Made by a program: the position numbers and the translations under genes. The notes beneath the pieces are model-generated. The model worked only from the letters and a program-made list of their open reading frames with translations. It ran no database searches and had not been told where the DNA came from. From Streptomyces ochraceiscleroticus (lineage in GTDB: Bacteria > Actinomycetota > Actinomycetes > Streptomycetales > Streptomycetaceae), in the NCBI RefSeq assembly GCF_000720485.1, contig NZ_JOAX01000017.1, positions 1 to 64,000 on the forward strand: 64,000 nt of DNA, written 5' to 3'. Positions 32,922 to 44,502 of this stretch are shown here, one piece after another (position 1 is the stretch's first letter; every line of letters starts with the position of its first letter).

Positions 32922-32928
32922 CCGCTCA

Positions 32929-34761
32929 TCATGCCCGGCCTCCTCCCAGTGTCGGTACCGCTTCGAGTACCAGGACGGCGAGGTCGTCGTCGATGGGGTC
33001 GGGGCTGAAGTCGTGGGCCGCCTGGCGTACTCGCTCCGCGACGGCCCTGGCGCCCAGGCCCACGCAGCCGCGCAGCACTTCGGCCAGGCCGTCGTTGTCG
33101 TCCAACTGCCGGTTGCCTCTGCGGCGTTCGGTCACGCCGTCGGTGACGCACAGCAGTGTTTCGCCCGGCGCGAGGTGGAAGGAGTTCGCGCGGAACTCCG
33201 CGTGCTCGTCGATCCCGAGCAGCATCTGCGGTTCGGCGGCCGTCTTCACCGTGCCGTCGGCCGACAGCCGCAGCGGCAAGGGGTGCCCGGCGCTGGCCAC
33301 GGTGACACGCGCGCCGCCGGAGACCGGGTCGGGCTCCAGCTCCCCGTACAGCAGGCTCAGGAACCGGGAGCCGACCTGCTCCCCGCCGACCACGACCGCT
33401 TCCGCGCCCTCCTCCGCCATGGCGAGGTTGAGCCGGCCGAGCAGCGCCTCGACGCCATGGCCCTCGCGTGCGAGGAGTCGTACGAGGTGGCGGGCCAGGC
33501 CGGTGACGGACATCGCCTCCAGGTCGTGCCCGCACACGTCGCCGAGCAGGAAGCACCAGCGGCGGTCGCCCATGGGGAACAGGTCGTAGAAGTCGCCGCC
33601 GACGCTCTGGCCCTCGCCGCAGGGCTCGTAGACGAGCGCCGTGTCGACTCCCGGGATGGCCGCGAGGGACGTGGGGAGCTGCCTGCGCTGGAGCGAGTGG
33701 CTGATGTCCGCCTGCCGCGTGTAGTGACGGGCCGTGACCACCCCTTGGGCCACCCGCCGCGCCACGTCCTGGGCGAGGCGCACCACGTCGCCGGTCAGGC
33801 GCGGCAGTCCCGCCCGGCCGATGAGCAGCGCGCCGTGGCACCGCCCGGCCGCGACCAGCGGGAACATCAGGGCCGAGCCCCCCGGCGCGTCGGCGTCCGT
33901 CTCCTCCGGCCAGGGCCAGGCGATGCCGGTGGTACTCAGCGTGGCGGGCGGCGGGCGGTCCTCCTCCAGGGCCTGGCGGAGGGTACGGATGCGCTCCTCG
34001 TCGCGGTGCCAGACGCGGGAGAGCCGCATCCGGCCATGGGTGGTGGTCAGCCATACGCCGCACCAGTCGGCGAACCTGGGGACCAGGAGCTGTCCGGTGA
34101 GCGCCGCGATCATGTCCTCGTCGAGCTGCCCGGCGAGCAGCTCGCTGACCTCGGCGAGGAAGGTCTGCCCTGCGGAGTCGGGCCCTTCGGCAGCCAGGCC
34201 GCGGCGGTCGGGCGGTACGGCGTCGTGGACCGCCGCCGCGAGGGAATCTTCGGGGCCGGGCAGGGCCTCCATCGGGGTGTCCAGCCGGAACCACACGGCC
34301 TTCTCGGTGTGCCGGCAGGTCACTCCCCAGGATTCGGCCAGCGCGCGCAGCAGTCGCAGGCCGTGGCCGCGCAGGTGGTGCCAGAGGTCCTGCTCCTCGT
34401 GGTCGGTGCCGGAGGAGTAGCGGTCCGCCACTTCGACCACCACGCCCACGTGCGGGATGCCGCCCGGGGCGGACGAGACGGCGAAGCCGTCCCCGGTGTC
34501 GAGCCGGCAGGCGACCTCGACCTCGAATCCGCCCTGTGCGGTGGCGGCGGTGGTCAGCTCGCTGACGAGGAGCACGGCGTCGTCGACGAGTCCGTCGCTG
34601 ATCGCCGGCGTCCCGCTGATCGCCAGTGTCCCGGGGAGGGTCGGCTCGGCCAGCCCGGTGAGGGCGACGCGCAGGAACCTGCGGGCCGCGGAGGGTGCGA
34701 GCGCGTTGGCGGGCAGCCGGATCCGCGGCATGGAATCCCGCAGGTCGGAGGAGGTCCCCAC
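32929..34761 (-). CDS. RsbW-like/GAF/SpoIIE phosphatase (OsaC-like)
   Basis: 610-residue cytosolic multi-domain protein. Residues about 15-165 are a HATPase_c anti-sigma-type kinase domain (AARRFLRVALTGL, DDAVLLVSELTTAA, LRGHGLRLLRALAESWGV). About 200-350 is a GAF-like sensor region. About 365-605 is a PP2C/SpoIIE phosphatase with VGGDFYDLFPMGDRRWCFLLGDV, GHPLPLRL and LLCVTDGVTERR carrying the metal-binding aspartates. GTG 34761 has GGGAG 6 nt upstream. It diverges from a HAMP-repeat hybrid kinase and response regulator, as osaC does from osaAB in S. coelicolor, where it helps reset sigma-B after osmotic stress. OsaC is larger, so this is a shorter relative. Confidence 0.88.
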   Translation of the reverse strand: MGTSSDLRDSMPRIRLPANALAPSAARRFLRVALTGLAEPTLPGTLAISGTPAISDGLVDDAVLLVSELTTAATAQGGFEVEVACRLDTGDGFAVSSAPGGIPHVGVVVEVADRYSSGTDHEEQDLWHHLRGHGLRLLRALAESWGVTCRHTEKAVWFRLDTPMEALPGPEDSLAAAVHDAVPPDRRGLAAEGPDSAGQTFLAEVSELLAGQLDEDMIAALTGQLLVPRFADWCGVWLTTTHGRMRLSRVWHRDEERIRTLRQALEEDRPPPATLSTTGIAWPWPEETDADAPGGSALMFPLVAAGRCHGALLIGRAGLPRLTGDVVRLAQDVARRVAQGVVTARHYTRQADISHSLQRRQLPTSLAAIPGVDTALVYEPCGEGQSVGGDFYDLFPMGDRRWCFLLGDVCGHDLEAMSVTGLARHLVRLLAREGHGVEALLGRLNLAMAEEGAEAVVVGGEQVGSRFLSLLYGELEPDPVSGGARVTVASAGHPLPLRLSADGTVKTAAEPQMLLGIDEHAEFRANSFHLAPGETLLCVTDGVTERRRGNRQLDDNDGLAEVLRGCVGLGARAVAERVRQAAHDFSPDPIDDDLAVLVLEAVPTLGGGRA

Positions 34762-34864
34762 AGGCGACTCCCGGCTCGGTTCCGGTGCTCAGCTCAATGA
34801 ATGTAGCCTAAATCGCACCAAAGGGGTACATATGGTTTTATTGCCCGATTGAGGATCTTCCACT

Positions 34865-39126
<4,262 letters not shown>

Positions 39127-39130
<4 letters not shown>

Positions 39131-39708
39131 CCACCCTCGCACCCGACCAGTGCAACATCCTCCTCGTCGACGACATGGAGGAGAACCTCGTCGCGCTGGA
39201 GGCCGTACTCGGCCCCCTCCACCAGAAGCTGGTCCGCGCCCGCTCGGGGGAGGAAGCCCTCAAGGCGATGCTGCGCCAGGATTTCGCGGTGGTGCTGCTG
39301 GACGTCGTGATGCCCGGCATGGACGGCTTCGAGACCGCCGCCACCATCAAGCGTCTCGACCAGACCAAGGACGTGCCCATCATCCTGGTGACCGGCGTCA
39401 ACCCCGAAGCGGACTACGCCTACCGCGGGTACTCGGTCGGCGCCGCGGACTTCCTGACCAAGCCCGTCGACCCCTGGATGCTGCGGACCAAGGTCGGCAT
39501 CTTCCTCGACCTGTACCGCAAGAACCAACGCCTGGCGGCGGCCGCCGCGGAGCCGGGCAGCGGAGAACGGCTCACGGAGATCGCCCAGCAGCTCGCCCGG
39601 ATCGAACTCCTCCTCCGCGACACCCCGCCCCCCGACCCCAGCGCCCTCGCCGACCGCGTCGCGGAGGTGTCCCGCTCCGTGGAGAGCCTGCGGGGGGACG
39701 GTGAGTGA
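39127..39708 (+). CDS. Response regulator (OsaB-like)
   Basis: 193-residue receiver protein without a DNA-binding domain. Acidic pocket in ILLVDDMEEN, phospho-acceptor D59 in VVLLDVVMPGMDG, and the conserved lysine in FLTKPVDP. The roughly 60-residue C-terminal part is helical (QRLAAAAAEPGSGERLTEIAQQLARIELLL, in part) and probably a coiled coil for partner binding. ATG 39127 overlaps the stop of the hybrid kinase, so the two are made together and it is the likely phosphate acceptor. OsaB of S. coelicolor, needed for growth under osmotic stress, has the same place and build. Confidence 0.93.
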
Positions 39709-39791
39709 TCCGTGCTCCGGCCGGTGCTTCCTGCTTTTCCTTGAGCGGAAACCGTTCGCCGTACAGGCCGGAGATCTGCTTGGCTCACCCC

Positions 39792-40229
39792 ATGAGTGAT
39801 CTTCTGAGTGGTCTCCGCATCCGCCCCGCCGGCTCCGCTGACATCAACGCCGTACTGCGGTTCTGGCGCGACGCCGCGGAGGGAACGAGCATCAGCGACG
39901 ACCACGACGGCGTGGCCCGGCTCATCGCCCGGGATCCGGAGGCGCTGCTGCTGGCCGAGCGGGACGGCGAGCCGGTCGGCACGGTGATCGCCGGGTTCGA
40001 CGGGTGGCGCTGCCATTTGTACCGGCTGGCAGTCCACCCCGGCCATCGCCGGCAGGGCATCGGGCGGGCGCTGCTGGCGGCCGCGGAAGAGCGGTTCGCC
40101 GCACTGGGCGGGCGTCGCGCGGACGCGATGGTCCTCGACCGCAACGAGCCCGCGCACCACGCGTGGCACGCCTCCGGGTACGCCCCCGAGCCCCAGTGGA
40201 GCCGCTGGGTCCGCCACCTGACGGACTGA
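39792..40229 (+). CDS. GNAT-family N-acetyltransferase
   Basis: 145-residue acetyltransferase. The acetyl-CoA pyrophosphate loop is in LYRLAVHPGHRRQGIGRALL (the R/Q-x-x-G-x-G/A part is RRQGIG). VGTVIAGFDGWRCHLYRLAV gives the core beta strands. The C-terminal AHHAWHASGYAPEPQWSRW is common in this subgroup. ATG 39792 is chosen by similarity; a TTG at 39780 has a better ribosome site (GGAG, 6 nt) and would add four residues. Substrate unknown. It follows the response regulator by 83 nt and its link to it is unclear. It is convergent with the BNR gene. Confidence 0.87.
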   Translation: MSDLLSGLRIRPAGSADINAVLRFWRDAAEGTSISDDHDGVARLIARDPEALLLAERDGEPVGTVIAGFDGWRCHLYRLAVHPGHRRQGIGRALLAAAEERFAALGGRRADAMVLDRNEPAHHAWHASGYAPEPQWSRWVRHLTD

Positions 40230-40250
40230 GGCGGGCGACGGGCCTCCCCG

Positions 40251-41666
40251 CTACCGCGGCAGCCGGAAGTCGACCACGCGGATCGGCGAGGGCGTGGTGC
40301 CGGTCGACCGCCGCTGGTACATGAACGACAGGACGCCGTCCTGCGCGACTCGCGTGTCGTCCACGACGACCTCGCCGAAGGCGTTCAGGCCCGCACCGTC
40401 GTAGAGGGTCTTCCAGTCGGTCCAGCCGGAGGACTTGGAGGCGGCGACGATCCGGCCGTACGGCATGACGGCGTAGGCGTTGTCGTGCGCGTCGAAGACC
40501 AGGTGAGTGCGCTGGGAAGAGCCCAGCGGCACGGGAATCTCGGTCTTCTTCCACTCGCCGCGCGCGCCCTTGTACACATGGAAGACCCGTCCGTACCGCA
40601 CCCGGTCGTCGACGTAGTCGGTGGTGCACTGGGTGAAGCGGCCGGGGACGTACGAGATGATCGCGTGCGGCCGGCCGGCGGAGTCGGTGGCCTGGCTCTC
40701 CTGGTTCATCAGCGAGTGGTCGGGGCCCAGCGGGTCGACGACGGTGCGGTCCTCGACCGACACCTTGTCCACGCCACCGGTCACGCCGACGACCTTGCCC
40801 GCGGTGTCGCGCCAGGTCCGGCCGCGGTCGGTGCTGTGGACATAGCCGGTGTCGTGGTTGGTGATCCCACCGCCGTCGCACATGACCGCGCTGTTCTGCT
40901 CCCGCCAGGTGAAGAAGGCATGGAGGGTGCCGTCCGCACTGTAGTCGATGCCGTGCAGGTACATGTTGCGGGCGGAACTGGCGCCGTGGGCCGTGGTGTA
41001 CGTACCGGTGGCGCTGCTCCACTCCCCCAGCGCCTTCCAGCGGGATCCGTCGTACTCCGCCAGTGCGTTGCGGCCGTTGCCGGAGACGCCGGCGCGATAG
41101 CTGAGCTGCAGCCTGCCGTCGGGGGTCGCGATGAACTGCGGATAGGTGAACCGGTCGGTGAGCGCGACACCGTCGAGCGTGGTCTGGACGTCACCGAAGG
41201 CGCGCGCGTCCCAGGCGCGCCCGGCGGGCGAACTCACCAGCCCCGCCGCCGACTTCACGTAGAAGTAACCGCTGCTGTGCGAGTCCATGACGAGGTGCAG
41301 CCGGCCATCGACGCGGGAGATGCCCATGGAGATGACGTTGTGCGAGTCGTCGACGGTCAGTCGGTGCGGCAGGACCACGGTCTGCCACGCCGTGCCGGTC
41401 AGCGGGCGGCGGGCGACGACGGCGTGGCGGTCGGCTGTGTACCAGGCGGCGTATTGGTAGCCCTTGTGGGTGAGCAGGCCGTTCTTCTGGAAGGAGTTGT
41501 TGTTGACGAGCCCGTCGTAGGAGACGAAGTACAGGGCGCGCGCGTCCAGTTGTGTGTCATCGAGCTTGCTGACCGCCGGCCCCTGATCGGCCGCGTGCGC
41601 GGGGCCGGCCCCCGCCGCGGAAGCGAACAGTGACACGGCGAGTACTCCGGCGGCGAGGGGTCTCAT
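40251..41666 (-). CDS. Secreted BNR_4-family protein (rhamnosyl/uronate polysaccharide lyase candidate)
   Basis: 471-residue exported protein with a Sec signal peptide of about 25 residues (VLAVSLFASAAGAGPAHA). The mature part is a seven-bladed propeller-like BNR_4 protein: YDGLVNNNSFQKNGLLTHKG, DSHNVISMGISRVDGRLHLV, HSTDRGRTWRDT. BNR_4 includes PL24/25/27/42-type lyases that act on ulvan or on rhamnose-glucuronate caps of gum arabic. The adjoining L-rhamnose mutarotase and arabinanase support such a role. ATG 41666 has GACGGGAA before it. It lies 54 nt after the rhaM stop on the same strand. Activity needs testing; the propeller could only bind carbohydrate. Confidence 0.82.
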   Translation of the reverse strand: MRPLAAGVLAVSLFASAAGAGPAHAADQGPAVSKLDDTQLDARALYFVSYDGLVNNNSFQKNGLLTHKGYQYAAWYTADRHAVVARRPLTGTAWQTVVLPHRLTVDDSHNVISMGISRVDGRLHLVMDSHSSGYFYVKSAAGLVSSPAGRAWDARAFGDVQTTLDGVALTDRFTYPQFIATPDGRLQLSYRAGVSGNGRNALAEYDGSRWKALGEWSSATGTYTTAHGASSARNMYLHGIDYSADGTLHAFFTWREQNSAVMCDGGGITNHDTGYVHSTDRGRTWRDTAGKVVGVTGGVDKVSVEDRTVVDPLGPDHSLMNQESQATDSAGRPHAIISYVPGRFTQCTTDYVDDRVRYGRVFHVYKGARGEWKKTEIPVPLGSSQRTHLVFDAHDNAYAVMPYGRIVAASKSSGWTDWKTLYDGAGLNAFGEVVVDDTRVAQDGVLSFMYQRRSTGTTPSPIRVVDFRLPR

Positions 41667-41696
41667 GGTTTCCCGTCCTCGGTTCAGGCGCGGTGG

Positions 41697-41722
41697 AACG
41701 CTTCGGTTCAACGCTTCGGTTC
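41697..41722. repeat. 13-bp tandem duplication upstream of the BNR gene
   Basis: AACGCTTCGGTTC occurs twice in tandem (41697-41709, 41710-41722), touching the rhaM stop codon. A related GGTTCAGG lies at 41681-41688. It sits about 30 bp upstream of the BNR start and could be a slippage event or part of a binding site. Confidence 0.6.
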
Positions 41723-42041
41723 AGTCGAGGTGGAACACTTCGGTCAGCGGGCGCATGGCCTCGTCCGGCTGCGCGCCGTCGAGCGCCTCGAAGAACGGCG
41801 CCATCTCCGCCTGCCAGCGGGCGTTGACGTCCGTGGCGGCCATGGCCTCCTGGGCCGCGGCGAAGTCCTCGGTCTCCAGATAGCCGACGAGCAGGCCGTC
41901 CTCCCGCAGGAAGAGCGAGTAGTTGTGCCAGCCGGAGGCGGACAGCGCCGCCAGCATCTCGGGCCAGACGTCGGCATGCCGCTCGCGGTATTCATCGAGG
42001 CGCTCCCGGCGCACTTTGAGCAGAAAGCAGACGCGTTTCAT
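41721..42041 (-). CDS. rhaM: L-rhamnose mutarotase
   Basis: 106-residue RhaM/YiiL protein that interconverts alpha- and beta-L-rhamnose. Family marks are MKRVCFLLKVRRERLDEYRERH (core LKVRRERLDEYRERH with the catalytic His), the central HNYSLFLRE segment with the second active-site region, VGYLETEDF, and WQAEMAPFFE near the end. Length equals the family's 104-106. ATG 42041; a TGAAAGGTTTCA dyad lies 18 bp upstream. It is followed by the secreted BNR_4 gene and preceded by a secreted GH43, so released rhamnose would come from a plant-type polysaccharide. No rhamnose isomerase or kinase is in the window. Confidence 0.93.
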   Translation of the reverse strand: MKRVCFLLKVRRERLDEYRERHADVWPEMLAALSASGWHNYSLFLREDGLLVGYLETEDFAAAQEAMAATDVNARWQAEMAPFFEALDGAQPDEAMRPLTEVFHLD

Positions 42042-42058
42042 GGAGTACCCGTCCGTCT

Positions 42059-42070
42059 TGAAAGGTTTCA
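42059..42070. promoter_or_regulatory. Dyad TGAAA-GG-TTTCA before rhaM
   Basis: Perfect 5-bp inverted repeat, similar to LacI-family operators of the TGAAAC-GTTTCA type that are common before glycoside hydrolase genes in streptomycetes. It is 18 bp upstream of the rhaM start. A half-site TGAAAC occurs near 42138. Confidence 0.5.
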
Positions 42071-42187
42071 GATGCGACTCAGGGAAGCTAAGGCGACAGG
42101 CGGGGTGGAGTCAATGGGGAGGCGGCAAGGCGGGCGATGAAACCATTCGCTTCCGCGCGTCAGGACAGGGAGACCGCTCCGGCGCCG

Positions 42188-43162
42188 TCAGTACGCCGTC
42201 GGCCAGCCGCCACTCCAGTTCAGCAGGTTGACGCCCAGCTTGGGCGTGCCGGCGTCGTTGCCGTCGTAGTAGTGGTAGACGAGCAGGTCACCGTCGGCGT
42301 CGGGCATGACGTCCTGTCCGCCGGGGCCGATCACGGAGCCCTGTGAGGCCATGACCACGGTGCCGCCGTTGTCGGTCATGGCCACGCCGCTGCGGTCGTA
42401 GTACGGGCCGGTGGGCTTGGTGGCCCGGCCGACTTTGATCTTGTACGTGGAGCCGGTGCCGTTGCAGCACGTGTCGTACGAGGCGAAGAGGTAGTAGTAG
42501 CCGTTGCGCTTGACGACGGTCGGGCCCTCGACCGCCTTCGTACCGGTCGGGCGCGCGGCCAGCGAGTGGCGGGTGGTGTCGCCCGCGTACTGCTTGCCGG
42601 TCGCCGGATCGAGGCGGATCATCTTGATCCCGCTCCACCAGGACCCGAAGGCCAGCCACCACGTGCCGTCGCTGTCGACGAACAGGTCCGGGTCGATGGC
42701 GTTGTAGTCGCTGCTCGAGGTGGAGGAGTGGACGATGCCCTGGTCGCTCCAGGAGCCCGGCAGCCCGGTCGAGGAGGTGGCGAGCCCGATGGCGGAGGTG
42801 TTCGAGCCGAAGCGCGAGACGGCGTAGTACATGAGGTACCGGCCACCCTGGTACGAGATGTCGGGCGCCCACGGGTCGTTCGTGGCCGAGTACCGCGACC
42901 ACCAACTCGGGGGCGAGGAGAAGGCGTTGCCGCTGCGGCTGAAGGCGGTGCGGTCAGTGGAGGTGCGGGCTTCCAGGTAGCCGTGAGTGGAGTAGAGCAG
43001 GTACCGGCCGTCCTGCGCGCGGAGCATGGTCGGGTCGTGGACGACGACGTCGCCGGTGACCTTGCCCGGGCCGGGGTAGGCGGACGCGCTCGACGGCATC
43101 AGGGCGAGCAGGACGGCGGCGTGCACGGCGAAGAGGGACGATCTCAGGCGGGGGCGGCTCAC
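42188..43162 (-). CDS. Secreted GH43 endo-1,5-alpha-L-arabinanase
   Basis: 324-residue exported five-bladed propeller hydrolase. The signal peptide ends near residue 28 (LMPSSASA). The three GH43 catalytic acids are visible: base Asp in VVHDPTML, pKa-setting Asp in YNAIDPDLF, and acid Glu in AVEGPTVVKR. WAPDISYQGGRYLMYYAVS and FGSWWSGIKM are typical of arabinanases. GTG 43162 has AGGAG 6-7 nt upstream. It acts on arabinan side chains outside the cell. Same strand as rhaM and the BNR gene, 146 nt before rhaM, with a possible separate promoter. A GTTCG-N6-CGAAC dyad sits about 40 bp upstream of the start. Confidence 0.92.
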   Translation of the reverse strand: MSRPRLRSSLFAVHAAVLLALMPSSASAYPGPGKVTGDVVVHDPTMLRAQDGRYLLYSTHGYLEARTSTDRTAFSRSGNAFSSPPSWWSRYSATNDPWAPDISYQGGRYLMYYAVSRFGSNTSAIGLATSSTGLPGSWSDQGIVHSSTSSSDYNAIDPDLFVDSDGTWWLAFGSWWSGIKMIRLDPATGKQYAGDTTRHSLAARPTGTKAVEGPTVVKRNGYYYLFASYDTCCNGTGSTYKIKVGRATKPTGPYYDRSGVAMTDNGGTVVMASQGSVIGPGGQDVMPDADGDLLVYHYYDGNDAGTPKLGVNLLNWSGGWPTAY

Positions 43163-43349
43163 GAGGTTCTCCTCTGCTCGGAGATTCGCACGGCATGATG
43201 TTCGGGATATCGAACCATGCCCGCGACTTCGAACGGGAAGCTAGGGAACAAGCGAGGGCGCGTCAACGCTTCGCGCAGAGTTTCTTGTCCCGGGCGCGGA
43301 GGCGGCGGGAGCCGGAATAGACCGCGGACTGCGGGAGGTTGTCGCCTCC

Positions 43350-44273
43350 ATGACTTCTTCAGCAGACTCCGCGACGGCCGCCTCCGGCGAGGCCGGCTCC
43401 CGTCATGCACTCCTCGGCCGCATCGGCATCTGGAGTCCCGGCCTGCGTTCCCAGGATGCCGAGGGGCTCGCCCGGATCAGCGATGCGGTGGCGGAGCTCG
43501 ACGAGCTCGGGTTCGGCACCGTGTGGCTGGGCGGCAGCCCCTCGGTGGCCGATGCCCGCAAGGTCGTGCAGGCGACGCGGCGCATCACGGTGGCCACCGG
43601 AATCCTCAGCCTCTGGGACCACGACGCGTCCACCGTGGCCGCGGAGACCGCCCAGCTGGAGAAGGAGGCGCCGGGACGGTTCGTCCTCGGGATCGGCGTC
43701 AGCCACAGCGCGCTCGCGCCGCAGTACGCCAAGCCGTACTCCGCGATGGTCGCGTACCTGGACGGGCTGGACGCGGCACCGGAGCCGGTACCGGCTGAGC
43801 GGCGGGTGCTGGCCGCCCTCGGGCCCAGGATGCTGCGGCTCGCCGCCGACCGTGCCGCCGGAGCGCACCCGTACCTCGTCACCGCGGAGCACACCGCCCA
43901 GGCCCGCGCCGCGCTCGGCAGCGAGGCGCTGCTCGCGCCGGAGCTGAAGGTGGTCCTCGACACCGATCTGGAGCGGGCGCGCGGCACGGCCCGCGAGACC
44001 CTCGCCATGTACCTCCGGCTGCCCAACTACACCGACAACCTCCTGCGGCTCGGCTTCGCCGAGGAGGACTTCGCCGACGGCGGCAGCAACCGCCTGCTCG
44101 ACGCCCTCTTCGCGCTGGGCGATGCGGAGACCGTCAAGGCCCGCCTGGACGCCTACTACGCCGCGGGCGCCGACCACGTCGCCCTCCAGGCCCTCGACGG
44201 AGGTGAGCGCGCCGATCTGCCGCGCGCCCAGTGGCGCGAGCTGGCCTCGGCGCTCGGGCTGACCACCGGCTGA
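43350..44273 (+). CDS. LLM-class F420-dependent oxidoreductase (TIGR03620-like)
   Basis: 307-residue luciferase-like TIM-barrel protein. LGRIGIWSPGLRSQ opens the barrel, then ELDELGFGTVWLGGSPS, ATGILSLWDHDA, and LGIGVSHSALAPQYAKPYSAM, which is a family hallmark. The last segment VALQALDGGERADLPRAQWRELASAL, in part, is common to the TIGR03620 subgroup. ATG 43350 has GGGAGG 11 nt upstream. Reaction and substrate are not known. It is a single-gene unit between the GH43 gene (divergent) and a terminator. Confidence 0.9.
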   Translation: MTSSADSATAASGEAGSRHALLGRIGIWSPGLRSQDAEGLARISDAVAELDELGFGTVWLGGSPSVADARKVVQATRRITVATGILSLWDHDASTVAAETAQLEKEAPGRFVLGIGVSHSALAPQYAKPYSAMVAYLDGLDAAPEPVPAERRVLAALGPRMLRLAADRAAGAHPYLVTAEHTAQARAALGSEALLAPELKVVLDTDLERARGTARETLAMYLRLPNYTDNLLRLGFAEEDFADGGSNRLLDALFALGDAETVKARLDAYYAAGADHVALQALDGGERADLPRAQWRELASALGLTTG

Positions 44274-44295
44274 CAGCTGAAGGCACTCGCCGGCC

Positions 44296-44338
44296 AAGCA
44301 GCGGCCCGGGACCCGATCCGGTCACCGGGCCGCTGCTT
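44296..44338 (+). terminator. Terminator after the LLM oxidoreductase
   Basis: Perfect 14-bp stem (AAGCAGCGGCCCGG and complement) with a 15-nt loop that itself can pair (GACC/GGTC), ending in CTTTG. It separates the gene from the transporter leader. Confidence 0.85.
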
Positions 44339-44349
44339 TGCCGGTCCTT

Positions 44350-44502
44350 TACTATGGATAGTCCCCCCGCTGCCGGATACACGGTCCGCAGCGCAATTCC
44401 CGAGGAAAGGTGTGAGCGTCCAGCCATGGGCGACCCTCCCAGTTGCAGTCGACATAGCGCGAACCTCCCGGACCTGTTCGATCATGGGACGGAGGTGACC
44501 CG
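44350..44502 (+). promoter_or_regulatory. Structured 5' leader of the CNNM/CorC operon
   Basis: A -10-like TACTAT at 44350-44355 starts about 145 nt of non-coding leader. It can form GCTGC-C-GGA/TCC-GCAGC near 44367-44391 and TTCC-CGA-GGAA near 44395-44406. ACCTCC at 44463-44468 is complementary to the ribosome site GGAGGT at 44491-44496. The stretch GCCATGGGCGACC...GTCGACATAGCG loosely recalls the M-box Mg2+ riboswitch, but the M-box hallmark GGTGAGGCTCC is absent. A cation-sensing RNA is possible, class unknown. Confidence 0.4.

Noticed and set aside
31009..34800. 1263-codon plus-strand frame across the reductase, iclR and phosphatase genes
   Set aside because: Antisense to three genes with intact domain motifs; composition is typical of high-GC shadows.
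44350..44502. Assignment of the leader as an M-box Mg2+ riboswitch
   Set aside because: The conserved GGTGAGGCTCC portion of the M-box is absent; only a short stretch is similar, so the class is left open.
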